From Mytilisepta virgata (taxonomy: Eukaryota; Mollusca; Bivalvia; Mytilida; Mytilidae), in the NCBI GenBank assembly GCA_028015205.1, contig CM051517.1, positions 38,575,135 through 38,639,134 of the forward strand: 64,000 nt of DNA, read 5' to 3'. The notes below the pieces were generated by a model. That model worked only from the letters and a program-made list of their open reading frames with translations, ran no database searches and was not told the DNA's origin. A program made the translations under genes and the position numbers. This document shows, piece after piece, positions 12,360 through 25,260 of this stretch (positions are counted from its first letter, which is position 1; every line of letters begins with the position of its first letter).

Positions 12360-13110
12360 GTCCTGACAACAAATACATAATCCAAAATGGGTATATCTGT
12401 ACCGATAATAATTTGGTTTACGCAATCGTCTGTACAAATTGTGATAAGGTATATATACATCGGAGAGACATGTGACCGCTTTGCAGAACACTTGCGTTCT
12501 ATAAAGAATGGAACTGATTGTCCAGTTGGCAATCACTTTCGATTGCCTGGTCACAGCTCGTCAGACGTCCGCGTAACCGTTTTAAGAACAGTTAACGGAG
12601 GAAGACAATACAGACAACGCCTTGAGCAAAAAATAATTTTTAGCCTGGGGACACTCCGACCCCGTGGAATTAATGTAAAAAATTCTTAATTTCAATTCAT
12701 TTACTAAGTATGCATACTAACGTTTTGCGGTAAAGTTATCTTATATGGTACATTTTCTATACATCACAACGTCAAATATATTATTTTACTTATTTTTACT
12801 ATATAGTTTTACTATCTACCTTGCCATTTATGTATTTCTATGAAGTACTTTTTACTGATGACACCCATGTCAAAAAATATTTTGTTTTTGTTAACATTTT
12901 ATGTACGGACTCAGTCTTGCTCTGGGTTTCAAAGAGTCAACACCTTTTTATTTTTATCATACTCGTGATCAAGACCATATTGGTCGAAACGTTGAGTATT
13001 TTTAACTTTTTAGTTTGTTGTTTTTTTTTTACGATTTTATATTTGGTTTTGTTCGACTTGTGTATTTCATACATTTTAGTCGTTTTACGCCCCTTTTGAC
13101 AGCTCAGAAT
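12360..13110 (+). pseudogene. Penelope-like retroelement remnant: GIY-YIG endonuclease domain and 3' tail
   Basis: The frame reads VYAIVCTNCDKVYI, then resumes after a frameshift as YIGETCDRFAEH...GNHFRLPGH...EQKIIF...RGINVKNS and a stop at 12687-12689. This matches the C-terminal GIY-YIG nuclease of Penelope-like elements: paired cysteines before K-YIGET, then R..EH and a catalytic-type Glu in EQK. The two frames meet at about 12450-12460, where roughly four extra bases (an ATAC/ACAT repeat) break the reading frame. No reverse-transcriptase domain precedes it, so the copy is 5'-truncated. The roughly 400 bp after the stop look like element tail, with a ribozyme-like motif at 12961-12996. Confidence 0.8.
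12961..12996 (+). ncRNA. Degenerate hammerhead-ribozyme-like motif in the Penelope-like tail
   Basis: A stem GACCA-TAT-TGGTC is followed directly by GAAACG and preceded by GTGATCAA, in the arrangement CUGAUGA-stem II-GAAA of hammerhead ribozymes. Such ribozymes are known in Penelope-like elements. The conserved CUGAUGA is mutated (GTGATCA), so it is probably inactive. ACTC/GAGT pair on the outside. The cleavage-site strand was not identified with confidence. Confidence 0.4.
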
Positions 13111-16100
13111 TTCCATTTATTTTTCTTGTTATCTATTGTCGCATGAGCTGTTTCGCAACATACTTAAGTTTTTAATAATATAATAAACTGGTTTCATGCA
13201 ATTTGACCCAAGAGTATCTGAATAATTCATAATACTGAATTAACAACATATTTAATACACTGGTCCCATGTTCAATATCAGTTTAATTCATTTGTGGTTT
13301 GAATGCTGTTTTAACAGTAATTTTATTACAGTTTCCTAAACAATTCAGATGAAGATATATAGAAGTGTGCAAAATAAAGGAGAGCACGTTATTTCCAAGG
13401 AATTTTCATTTTGTGAGATAAATATAAGACGCCAATATAAATTTTGCCATTTTTATGCATAGATGCAAATTTTAAATCTACCTCCCTCCAAATAAGTAAA
13501 ACTATTTTAAACCAAGACTGAAAATTTCCTGCTATATCTTTCATCATTTGAAAAGTACTAATTTAAGGAAAGTAATTGTACTATTTTTAATAACAACAAA
13601 CATTGTAAGACTTTCCGTGTCAATATGATATTCAATATTTCCACCATATGGTACATCTGGTTTAATTTTAATCCAAATTTGCATTTTTTATGGATTTGCA
13701 TTTTAACAAACAGAAAAAGTCCACTTTAAGTGTGACACATTTTTAATCAACCATAAATCCTTGAAAATAAATTGCTGGCTTAATAAATACTGTAAACTGT
13801 ACCAATCACGACACAAAGCAATTAAAATGACCAATCACAGTTTCTATAACTGAATAAATCATAAATCTAATTTTCTCCAATATTTTTCTGTACAAAGCCA
13901 AAATAGAATTAAACAAATTGATCTCACCATGGATGACCTAATTGTATTCAAATTGCACGGTGCTTCAGACCAGCAGCAGTTTCTAAAGCTAATTTGACTG
14001 ATTGGCACTCACCTGAATCAACATAATAGTCCTTTACAGGTTAATATGCATTAAACGATCATTATATATTTTAAATATGGCCTGTTTAATTCAATAATAG
14101 CAGCCAAATGATGAGTAATGAATATCCTATAGAATGATTAGTTAATTTTCTTGTGCAAATGTGATTTCATTTATGACTAGACCATGCTATAATTAGTGTC
14201 AGGATGGGATAAAGGGGATGTAAGTGTAAGGTCATTCATGTATGTTATGTCTAACTCGGAGGAATAATGACTTTCACACTTCTATTCTTATAGAAAAACA
14301 TTTAAATAACAATTTTTCTCTTGATTTTGAATTTACACCCAAAATATAAATCATAGGAATAAAAGGTAAAAATCATGGACATTTAAATTATAGTCATGTA
14401 CAGGTTATTAATAAATGGAAAGTGAACTTATTTTATATAGGCAGTATGAGCTGTAAGACATGAGCTATTGGCTTATCAATGAGTGCTAACAGTGATTACA
14501 AGATAAAGAAAAAAATAAAATTTACATTGCTTTGAGATCTATTCCAGCATTATATGGTTTAGTTTTTATTCCTTATCCTGCTAAAAGATAAAGTTTATTT
14601 AAGGATGCTAATGTCCATATAGCTGTGACATATCAAACTAAAAAAGTTACTTGTCTAAAACCAGAGTTCAATGGCAGCTTGTTACAAGACTACAGAAACC
14701 AATATTGTCACACAAGAGTCTTCCTGCAAAATAATGATAATGGTTTTTCTAAGATAAGGCATTCTATTTCAAGGAAATAATGAAGATTTACAGACCAGGC
14801 AAACAGTATTTATTCTGATTAATTGACAAATTAGTCCTTCCGCAGAATATCATCAGAAATGTCAATTCTGTCCTGTAGAAATTGTTAATAGGAAGATTCT
14901 GATTAATTTGTAAATCAGCTTATACATAATGACTTTTGTTGCTTGGTTGACAGATTCATAAGAATTGCAAGGGGAACCAGAATTCTATGATTAAAAAGTT
15001 TGCATCGCTCCCTGAGATGTACCCTTACAGCAAGTAATATGATTGTAGGTCGCTTGGTATCAGAACTGAAGTCGGATGTAAAACTGAACCTATAAAATCA
15101 ATAAAGCGCAATAAGAGTGACCTAATTTTGGTGGGAGGTTGTGTTACTGCACGAGATGCACCCTGACACCAAGTAATATTTCCCTTTGATTAGTCAAGAT
15201 TATCGAAAGACTGTTAAAAATAGTAAATGATCATCAAATGTACAGATTTTTACATACTATGTACTAATATTATGTATACTATTTTAACTTGATTATATAG
15301 ATCTATTTACGTGACTGCCAGAACCCTGTATTTTGTTTTATGGTAAAGCATTTGGGATAATCTTGGTGGAGCTTTGACATCAGCTTAAATCATTTCTTTT
15401 GTTGTATACATCACTGCTGTTGATCACTTGATCCATTTAATCAGGTTAATTTTTATAATGTTAGAATTTTTATAAACACAAATTAGAACTTTTCTTTCCA
15501 ATCTAACACCTTTTCAATGCTGACCATCTGCAAAAACTACTATAAATCATTTAAAATAGCCACAAAATACTTACATTTTATAATTATGAATAAACAAAGT
15601 AAGGGTCAAATGTCTGAAAAATTAATCTGTTTTACTGGTAATCATTGTAACAACATTTAACATATAGCTTCAGGCAATTAAAACTTAAATATTAATAGTC
15701 TTTAATTTTTTAAACAGTCTTATTGAGGTTTAATCAGAAAAAGCACCTTAATATGCACAGAAAGTACGACTGGCCCACATACAACTAGGATTTTTTCCAA
15801 CATTATAATGCGATATCATTTTGAGTCATCATTGAATGCATTAAATATTAATATTTATATGTAATTCAAACCACTAAAAAAGTCATATATGGTTTTAAAT
15901 GAGTCATTTTTCAATCAATTTGTTGCTATCAATATTAGTATCAATTTCTTATACATTTATAATGATTTGTCTTGACTCCCACTGAACAACTCATCAGAAT
16001 TATGTCTAGCTTTACTAAAACACTTTTATTTAATCTTTTAAATCCATCATAAATTGGCATTCTATTTGAAAAAAAAGTTCATCAACCAAAAAGCATAAAA

Positions 16101-16399
16101 AAAAACCATTAGCCTGATCTGTAACCACAAAACTGACACCCAAGTGTTTGTTTCTAAGCAGAATATGATATTTATTAGCAACTATACAGCAATACATGAT
16201 AATTGTTGGTCCCTATTGACTTCTACCTTACTTCATTGTACACAGTACTCTCAGAAAAGTCAAATTATGTAACGATCTGTAGAGACATTTATATTATAAG
16301 CTACTAAAATGAAGCGCAACTTATATTGATTGATTTATTAGTTAGTAATTGGCAATATTTCAGCCATATCACAGCAGCAACTACTGAAGGTCTAAATAT
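13111..16399. other. No feature recognised
   Basis: AT-rich DNA. Scattered GT/AG-like signals, for example CAG|GTGAGT on the minus strand near 14013, are not joined to any open exon that I can support. Confidence 0.5.
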
Positions 16400-16611
16400 A
16401 TACTGTAAAGGCAGAAATTTCCGTTGGGGATTAAATTTCGTTTATTACATGATTAAGTATAATCAACGAAAATTAATCCCAACAAAATACAACCCCTTAG
16501 TTAATTAATATTCCTTAAATTTGGAATCCATGAAATTTTCTCTCCACGAAATCATTTTTAGAAAGAAATGCATGAAATTTTAACCTATGAGAATTAGTGA
16601 TTTCACAGTAT
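16400..16611. mobile_element. Probable MITE with ATACTGTAAA / TTTCACAGTAT ends
   Basis: The outer 10-11 bases are inverted. Just inside are GCAGAAATTTCCG and, at the other end, ...ATTAGTGA. The interior repeats phrases such as AAATTTCGT, CCACGAAAT and CATGAAATTTT, in the style of short molluscan DNA elements. No target duplication was established. A weak relative may lie at about 25360-25460. Confidence 0.5.
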
Positions 16612-17593
16612 GCTACGTCAGTAAATTTTCAATGAATGGCAAATATGAAAATTCAGGTTATAAAAGATATTGTTCCTAAATCACTGATATAATACTAATA
16701 CAGTTGAATCTCAATAATTAGAACACATTTAAGTTGAAATTCCGGGTAACTCAAATTATCTGTTTGGACCCTCGACAGCAGTAACTATACAGATTTACTT
16801 CTATTATCTCAAATTTTTGCTTAAGTCAAACTAGATTTACAGGTCCCAATGGATTCGACATAATGAGAATTGACTGTAATTGTTTGTTGTAAGACTGGTT
16901 TACATAACTTTATATCTTTTACTTTTCAAACCCAAAATTCTATATACCCATACATCTCTTTAAATTACCTATCATTTTGTATAAAGATGGAAATATGAAA
17001 TATTTCACATATTTTAACATACTTAAGAAACAAAAACATGTCATACTTCATCTTTGATACAAAAGACTCACTCCTTGTGCTCTGTTAAAGTTTTAAAAAT
17101 TTCATAATACAAGCATGAATTGCGATAATTTTGTTATTTACACTTGAATAAACATGTCAACTTTATAGTACCGAGACAAAACACAATATATCCCACCGTT
17201 TGAGAACAATACAGTCATACAAACATCTTAAAAAATAAAATTAAAGACTGAAAAGGTGTTAAATATGTCCATTATAATGTAACCTTCCTATTTAACAGGT
17301 CAGCAGGATATGTATTGAGGATGCCAGTTTTTGAAGTGAAACCCGTAGTGTGGACTATCAATCTTTGCTGTCTGTTGACCCTGAACAAGTCAGCTTCTCT
17401 GTACAGCTAACGAATAAACTGTCCATAACATGTAAGAAGTTTTGAAGACAGAACAATGAAAAATTTAAATAAAGGACAATTACCAGGTATTTAAAGAAAA
17501 AAAATTTCTTAGTCAAGCATGCTCTTTTAATATTTACATATTTTCTCCAACTTTCTCTTCAGATAAAATGTAACATTATATCAATATGAAACT
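16612..17593. other. No feature recognised
   Basis: AT-rich DNA with no supported exon or repeat. Confidence 0.5.
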
Positions 17594-19320
17594 AGAGGCT
17601 CGGAGGGCTGAGCCTGTATCGCTCACCTGGCATGAAAGCCATTTTTATTGATGTACCTCAGAGAAGTCTATTTGGCCAAACAGTTTAAGAGAATTTTTTT
17701 TTTAAATCAACCAATCAGAAACAAGAATTTCCCATGGCGGCCATGTTTGTCGCCTGTTCTGGACAAAATGAGGAAACTTTGTAAAAAAAACCTCTAAAAG
17801 ATGCTTCCCGTCAAGTCTCGTTCCCTTTGTCCAAGCGGTTTCAAAGAGGAAAATTATCAACTGATGAAAGACAAGACTGCCCATGACGCCCATGTTTGTT
17901 GCCTGATCAGGACGAAATTAGTAAACTTTGTATAGAACCTCCCAATTAGATGCTTTCTGTCAAGTTTAGTTCTATTTGGCCAAGCGACTTCAGAGATTTT
18001 TTTTATATCAGCAAATCAGAAACAAGAACTGCTCATGTTGGCCATATTTGTAATCTGATCGGGACAAAATGAGGAAACTTTATAAAGAACTTCCCATATA
18101 TGCTTCCTGTGAGGTTTCGTTCAATTTGGCCAAGCGACTTCAGAGGAGAAGATTTTTTTACATCACCCAATCAGAAACAAGAACTGCTCATGGTGGCCAT
18201 ATTTGAATTCCAATCGTGACAAAATGAGGAAACTTTATAAAGAACTTCCCATATATGCTTCCTGTGAGGTTTCGTTCCATTTGGCCAAGCTATTTCAGAG
18301 GAGAAGATTCTTTTATATCAGCCAATCAGAAACAAGAACTGTCAATGGTGACCATACATGTACTACGATCGGGATGAAATAAAGAAATTTTGTAAAGAAT
18401 GTCCCATAGATACTTCCTGTCAAGTTTCGTTTCATTTGGCCAAGCAGTTCCAGAGAAAATTTTTGTTTTAATCAACCAATGAGAAACAAGAAGTCCCTAT
18501 GGCGGCCATGTTTTTTTACCGATCGGGACAAATGAGGAAACCTTGTAAAGAACCTCCCAGAGAGGCTTTCTATCAAGTCTCATTCCACTTGGCCAAGCGA
18601 TTTCAGAGGAGAAGATTATTTTATATTAACCAATCAGAAACAAGAACTGCCCACGGCAGCTATATTTGTAGTCCGATAGGGACAAAATGATGAAAGTTTA
18701 TAAAGGACCTTCCATAGATACTTCCTGTCAAGTTTCGTTTTATTTGGCCAAGCAGTTCCAGAGAAAATTTTTTGTTTTAATCAACCAATGAGAAACAAGA
18801 AGTCCCTATGGCAACCATGTTTTTTTACCGATCGGGACAAAATGAGGAAACCTTGTAAAGAACCTCCCAGAGAGGCTTTCTGTCAAGTCTCATTCCACTT
18901 GGCCAAGCGATTTCAGAGGAGAAGATTATTTTATATTAACCAATCAGAAACAAGAACTGCCCATGGCAGCTATACATGTAGTCTGATAGGGACAAAATGA
19001 TGAAAGTTTATAAAGGACCTCCCATATATGCTTCCCGTCAAGTTTTGTTCCATTTGGCCCAGCTATTTCAGACGAGAAGATTTTTGAAAACTCCACCAAT
19101 GAATATCAACAATTGTCCATGGTGACCATGTTTGTTGTCTGATCGGGAAGAAATGAGCAAACTTTATTAAGGACCTTACATAGATGCTTCCTGCCAAATT
19201 TAATTTCATTTGGCTCAGTTGTTTCAGAGGAGAAGATTAAAATGTGAAAAATTAACAGACAACGGATGCCAGACGCCAAGTGATGCCAAAAGCTCACATG
19301 CCTTTGGCCAGGTGTGCTAA
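17594..19320 (+). repeat. Family A hairpin-capped element, copy 1, with ten about 155-bp tandem units
   Basis: The 5' hairpin is AGGCTC...GAGCCT (17596-17615), followed by CTGTATCGCTCACCTGG. The core has ten units with the phrases CCAATCAGAAACAAGAA, GGCGGCCATGTTTGT, GGGACAAAATGAGGAAACTTTGTAAAG and TTTGGCCAAGCGATTTCAGAGGAGAAGATT. Anchors fall at about 17741, 17890, 18042, 18197, 18352, 18506, 18660, 18815, 18970 and 19126. The 3' end is a hairpin AGCTCACATGCC...GGCCAGGTGTGCT (19291-19318). Open frames within are by-products of the repeats. Pearl-like / Helentron-associated affinity is inferred from architecture. Confidence 0.85.
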
Positions 19321-19813
19321 AAAAAAATACTTCTGAAATAACAAAATGCCAAGTTTCATTCAAATCCAAGCTATGAAAGACTTTCAGTCTACAATCTATT
19401 GACCCTTAGAATTTTATTTTTGCTGAAAATATACATTTGTTGTTTTTAAGGACTTTAAACTATATGGATGTAGTACAGCACAGCTTCAAATAATCATATA
19501 CCCAAATCTTCAGAGACCAAGAAAAAGACGTTAGACTTATCAAAATTCTTAAAGTACATGGACCAGAGTATATAACGGCAGTAAGATATATTACTTTTTG
19601 ATACAAAATAAATTGATTCAGCTTACATATGTAGCAGTTTTAATGAAGTATCCCCGTTTAAAAAGATATAAGGATAGTGTTTCTGAATTTGACTGATAAT
19701 TACCGGAGTCATTGCTATTTAACTTCACATGGACTATCTGGGACATTTTGGAATGAACACAGGATAAATTATACACCGGTACTTTATGGAAAATTTTAAA
19801 AGTGAATTGACTG
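19321..19813. other. Spacer between two family A elements
   Basis: About 490 bp of AT-rich sequence with no recognised feature. Confidence 0.5.
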
Positions 19814-21420
19814 ACAAGAGGCTCACCAGAGCCTGTATCGCTCACCTGGAGTCTGGTTTTCATTGGACAATTAATCAACTATTTGACCAAGTTTTTTGCA
19901 ATTGGTTCATTGTTCAGGGAAAATTTGTTGAAGATTTATTTTTCATAAGGTTTAATGTTAAAATACATGTATGTTCCCTGATGGTGGTAGTCCTGGCAGG
20001 AAGTTGATAAAATTGACCAGGAATAAGGGTGAACCTTAAATAAATGTAACAGAACCCGACCTCAAATTACACAAACCAATAACTCCAAAATAGAATTTGG
20101 GATTCCCTTCAAAATTTCAGGGTAGGTAGATCTCAACATGGCAAACATTTTTCAATTTACATTTCACTTCTATCTCAAATACTTTTGGAGATAAATGCAA
20201 AAATGTTAAAATTTTGAAAATTTGACAAAAAAAGGGCAATAACTCCTAAATGGGTTTTGGGATTTCCTTTAAAATTTCAGGGTATGTAGATCTCAACATG
20301 GCAAACATTTTTCAAATTTACATATCACTTCTATCTCAAATAGTTTATGGGATAAATGACGAAAAATGTTAAATTTTCAAAATTTGATGAAAAAAGGGCA
20401 ATAACTCCTAAATGGGTTTTAGCATTTCTTTCAAAATTTCAGGTTAGGTAGATCTTGTCATGCTGATCAATTTTACCCGGTGTCAGATTTTTGATATCTG
20501 TAACGGTTTTTAAGTTATAAGCCAAAAACAACACATGCACCCCTATATTCTATTTTTAGCTACGACAGCCATGTTTTACGTCAGATCAAAATAAATTGAG
20601 GATCGTTTGTAGAGGACATGTCATAGATCATTCCTATTAAGTTTCAAACCAATCGGCCCAGCGGTTTCAGAGGAGAAGATTTTTGAATGAAAAAATTTTG
20701 AAAATTTGACAAAAAAAGGGCAACAACTTCTAAATGGGTTTTGGGATTTCCTTAAAAATTTCAGGGTAGGTGGATCTCAACACGGCAAACATTTTTCAAA
20801 TTTACATTTCACTTCTATCTCAAATATTTTTGGAGATAAATGACAAAAAATGTTAAAATTTTGAAAATTTGACGAAAAAAGGGCAATAACTCCTAAATGG
20901 GTTTTGGAATTTCCTTCAAAATTTCAGGGTAGGTAGATCTTGTCATGCTGATCAATTTTACCCCATGTCAGATTTTCGATATCTGTAACGGTTTTTGAGT
21001 TATTAGCAAAAAACAGCAATTTACGCCTATGTTCTATCTTTAGCAACAGTGGCCATGTTTTTCATCGGATCAATATAAAATGAGGATCGTTTGTGGAGGA
21101 TATGTCATATATCATTCCTATGAAGCCTCGATCCAATCTGCCCAGCCGTTTCAGAGGAGAAGATTTTTGAAAATCAGCCAATCAGAAACAAGAATTGCCT
21201 CTGGTGGCCATGTTTCTTGACCAATCAGAACTAAATGAGGAATCTTTGTTGGGGACCTTCCATACACCACTCATGCAAAGTTTGGTTGGAATTGGCCAAA
21301 TGGTTTCTGAGGAGAAGATGTTTGAATGAAAAGTTTACGACGGACGGTGCGACGGACGACGGACGACGGACGAAAAGTGATGGCAAAAGCTCACATGGCC
21401 TTTTAGGCCAGGTGAGCTAA
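19814..21420 (+). repeat. Family A element, copy 2, with compound tandem core
   Basis: The 5' hairpin is AGGCTC-ACCA-GAGCCT (19819-19834) and the roughly 170-bp head is shared almost exactly with the copy at 29.75 kb. The core mixes about 162-bp units (GGGCAATAACTCCTAAATGGG at 20234, 20396, 20718, 20881) with longer segments carrying GATCTTGTCATGCTGATCAA. Near the end is one unit of the copy-1 type (21177-21330). A GACGGACGACGGACG microsatellite (21338-21372) precedes the 3' hairpin (21388-21418), which has a 13-bp stem with one mismatch. No coding capacity. Confidence 0.85.
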
Positions 21421-24400
21421 AAAAGCAGTTGGTGATAACCCATGTTTCAAGTCTTTGCATCTGTGATGTGGGGTCCTTAAAATATTAGCGAATCTTTTTT
21501 TGTTTTCTAAGATATTTCTGGAAAATAAAAGAATTTCTTAGCAAACTTACTTTTTCAGTTTTAAAACTTACTGTTATGATTGCTGAAATTGGGACATGTT
21601 AAAATTCGGACATGTTAAAAATATCAGAATAATAAATATTTTATGGATTTTTGACATTATTTCCATAATAAACAGGACAACTGAAATATCTTGAACAGGA
21701 AACAAATCCACTGTAATAGTTAGATATAGTTAAGTGAGATTTCAATTAGAGCAAGTCCTACGATTCCTATCAGTACAATAAAATTCTGATAACAGTGTCA
21801 AGCTGCCATGATTGTTAAAAGCTTACTTCTACAAAAAACGATCAGAGGTAACTGGAAAGGGTACATTTTATAAAAATGTATATAATGAGACTAATTTGAA
21901 ATGAAGAGTTAAATATCAAACTGTCCATTCAATATTCAGTACCTGAGTTCAATTAATCTGTTTCCGTTGTTTCTTCAGTCACATAAAAAAATATCATCTC
22001 AAGAGTTTCCTCTCTCTCCAAAATAACTTTTTCTTTAAATCAAAGGTGCAGTGACCCATAATCAAGTACTTAATCAAACAAATTTAAAAGTACCCATTTA
22101 TAAAATGTAAATATAATGTTTTACGATGTAAACAACATGTCAGGCATTGTACTACTTAAATAAGTTTATTGACTCAAAAAAAATTATAAAAAGATCACTG
22201 TTTTCTTTCTAAATGAATAAAAAATATTATATTATTGAAAGGAGAAATTGTGTTATGTACGGTCGTGCGATCAACCTCAATAAGGTTAGTAATTAAATTT
22301 TAGTATTGCCAATTTCCAATGAACCCAACTTAGGTCCGTGTCAAGCCGTACATGCATGTCAAAACTACATCAGAGGGAACTTTCAATTACTAACAAAGTA
22401 CTAAATTGTAACCGGAAATCAAAATGTAAGGTAACACAAGACTTTAAGAAGGAAATGACACAATGGATACATAAAAAGTTCAAGGTTACTTTCAATAAAT
22501 TAGAAACTTTCAAGTAAATACAATAACTATACACTCCTTTCATAAAAGTGAGAAAAAAAAACTGTCAACATGGAATTCAAACTGTAAATTATTTTCATAT
22601 GTTAAAAACTTCCATACCAAATTCCAATTTCCACTGCTGCAACACTTTAAAACTCCATAAATTTTGCAATAAAATTTCTATTATTGGTAAATACTGATGC
22701 AATAAGGGCTCTAAATAAACCTGACATTAAGGATATGCATTTAAATTTATTTTAAGATCTTGAAAGGCCATTATTCAAACACAAACTAAAGAGTTCCATG
22801 ACCTGCAACTCTTCCTGGATACCACACGACTGAGCATTTTATTCAAGTACCCCTTAAAGAGGACATACACCAAAACTTCAGAGTTGAGAGGTGGGCCTCT
22901 TTTGTGAGTTATTGTTTGAATATTCTTTTGTTATATATCATATAATAAGAAAATACTGGTGAGACGAGCTGATTTAGGTCAGCTATGTATATTTCACAAT
23001 TGCGATTGGCTAAATTAAGGTCAGCCTCGAGCTCGGTATCACTGACTTCGGTATAACGCTGCAATACATTTGATTAAATGCACTCCAGCTTAGCGAAAGG
23101 ATGTTCGACACAATATGACAAAACTGTTTGCTATGAATAAGTTATTGGAACAGTCATTTTCATTGGTTGATTCAATCATTCGACCTCAAATAATGGCCTG
23201 ATAAAGCCGCTCTATCTTTTTTCTGATTTTAAAACTTGATCCCGATTTAAAACTGTATTGCAGTACATAGAGTCGTGATAATTCAGCATTCCCCCGCATA
23301 ATCAGGACGAGATATTTTCATGTGAACGAATTACGGACATGCTTTGTTGAATTTACATGTACATACAAAATCAGGTTGCATATATACATGCAAAAGGTTA
23401 TTCATATCTGTTTTACGGTTCTTCTGTTCTTAAAGGTTTCATATTTGTTTTTAGGACATTTGAATTATAGGCAAACCCTAGGAAAGTCAGTACAGAAACG
23501 ATAATTGTACGCACCAAATTTGTTATCTCAATTTCTTGTTTTATTTAAATCCTTCTACATTTTGCCACTGTGATTTGGGCACACCCCAATTTTCCAAATC
23601 TCCGTAAGCTGGAATTGCAAAGTTGCATTTATTTTGTGAAGTTTTAGTGATGAAAAATCTGATGAATTGTTTCAATTACTTTTCATTAACAGTTCAAATT
23701 TTTTAGAAATATTTATATATTTTCACTCAATGTTTTTATCAAAGCTTTTAATATTCAATGCAAATTGACAAAATTCATAATACTTCAACAAAGTCTGCAA
23801 CTATTAATATGAAACAGTAAGTACAGACCATGATAAAGTGACAAATTTTAATGAGATCCTCCCAATAAAGCTAGCTGGGATACAATATTTTTTCATTTTG
23901 AATTAACAGTATAGTCTGAAAATACTGAAAACTGTGGCCTTTGAGATAATAGTAAAAAGTAAAAAAACCTCTGGCTACATAATATGTTAAAAAGGTTCAT
24001 TTCTTATTTTAAAAATAATTCTAGTTTGTTCAATCAAATATACCCATACTGTTTATAATGAATTTTTTTTATCTATTATCGGTAATTAACAGATTTACTT
24101 AGAATCTTAAAATGTCTAAATTTGGAAATGTTTTGATGACCTGCATTTAGAAAGGAAGTATATAATCTGTAGCGAAAGGACACAAAGAACACAGAACAAT
24201 TGCAGGAAATGACACACTTTAATTTTCATCAAAAATAAAACTAAAACTGTCCAAAAATGGGACTTCTCATGAAAAAATTCCTTAGATTAAAGTACCAATA
24301 AACATTTTTTGTTTTAAAAACTAAACCCCTCTTCTTGTATGTATTTTAAATTTTCAAATAATGAATGATTTTACAATACAGTTTTTAATTTTAAAAATTG

Positions 24401-25155
24401 AGAATAAGTATACCAATTTTGTTCTATTTGGAACTGAGGCAGAAATTACTTCATTTAATTTTGTGATATATTCTTTGAAGTATTTGACCTGGACTTTATA
24501 CTTTTTAAAAAACATTGTATGGAGAAATATGAAACTTCTGAAAATTTCATTAAGGGATGAAATGAAACAAAGACTTCAGGTTTTCAGTCACTTTGTCAAA
24601 TAAAGAAAAATCTATGACTTCCTTTAGGGTTTGATTAGGACAGATACCGGTACTAAGGAAACTGGTGAACACAATTAAATATCAGAAGTTAAAGTCAAAA
24701 GTTTCCAGATCACACAAAATTTGCACTGGGAACAAGTTTTACAAGTATCCAATTATCCACATAAAAGAAACAGCAGAAATTATGCTCCATTAAAATTACA
24801 TCCAACAAATATATATAACAAATGCAATTCACTAGTTATGACAATTATTTTAGTCATGAATCCATTTGCTTTTAATTTCTACCTAATGTAAAGTGAAAAA
24901 CTCACCAAATTTTGTATATTTCTTGGATGTAAAATGTTCAAGTATGTTCAAGACTGCAAGATTTATGTTTTACATTCGGTGTTTATAAATTAAACAGGTG
25001 CAGGAGAGTGTATAGCATTGTTTACAGGGAAGAATAATAGTATTTTACAAACGTTGGAAATTATGAAGAAATATTTACTAAAAAAAATTGTTAGTTCTGT
25101 CACTTCTGGTATGAGTAGGCCTATTAAGTTGCTCACTTTCTTTGACCATTGATCA
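21421..25155. other. No feature recognised
   Basis: AT-rich DNA. Slightly less AT-rich sequence at 22.9-23.3 kb shows no open exon or known repeat. Confidence 0.5.
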
Positions 25156-25260
25156 CCACTTAGTTTAGTTTAGTTGGGGTTTTACGCTGTTTTCAGCACA
25201 TCTGGCTATTTCGCGGCTATTTTAATTAAGCTGTAAATGGTCAAAAGTTGAAATAATCCA
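25156..25260 (-). repeat. SINE-type 3' tail fragment
   Basis: Minus-strand reading gives CCGCGAAATAGCCAGATGTGCTGAAAACAGCGTAAAACCCCAACTAAACTAAACT. This has the same layout as the tail at 61.56 kb (GGCGTAAAAC plus a short tandem tail). The head with boxes A and B is not recognisable. The string given is the plus-strand complement of one continuous tail, shown only to define the repeat class. Confidence 0.45.

Noticed and set aside
12853..12880. CTGATGACACCCATGTCAAAA as the hammerhead core
   Set aside because: It has a CTGATGA string but lacks the GAAA after stem II; the motif at 12961-12996 fits better.
14005..14050. Minus-strand micro-exon ending CAG|GTGAGT
   Set aside because: There is a good donor but no convincing acceptor or conserved peptide.
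18499..19000. Two similar 63-70 codon frames suggesting a duplicated gene
   Set aside because: They are translations of duplicated family A tandem units; the frame is not kept in the other units.
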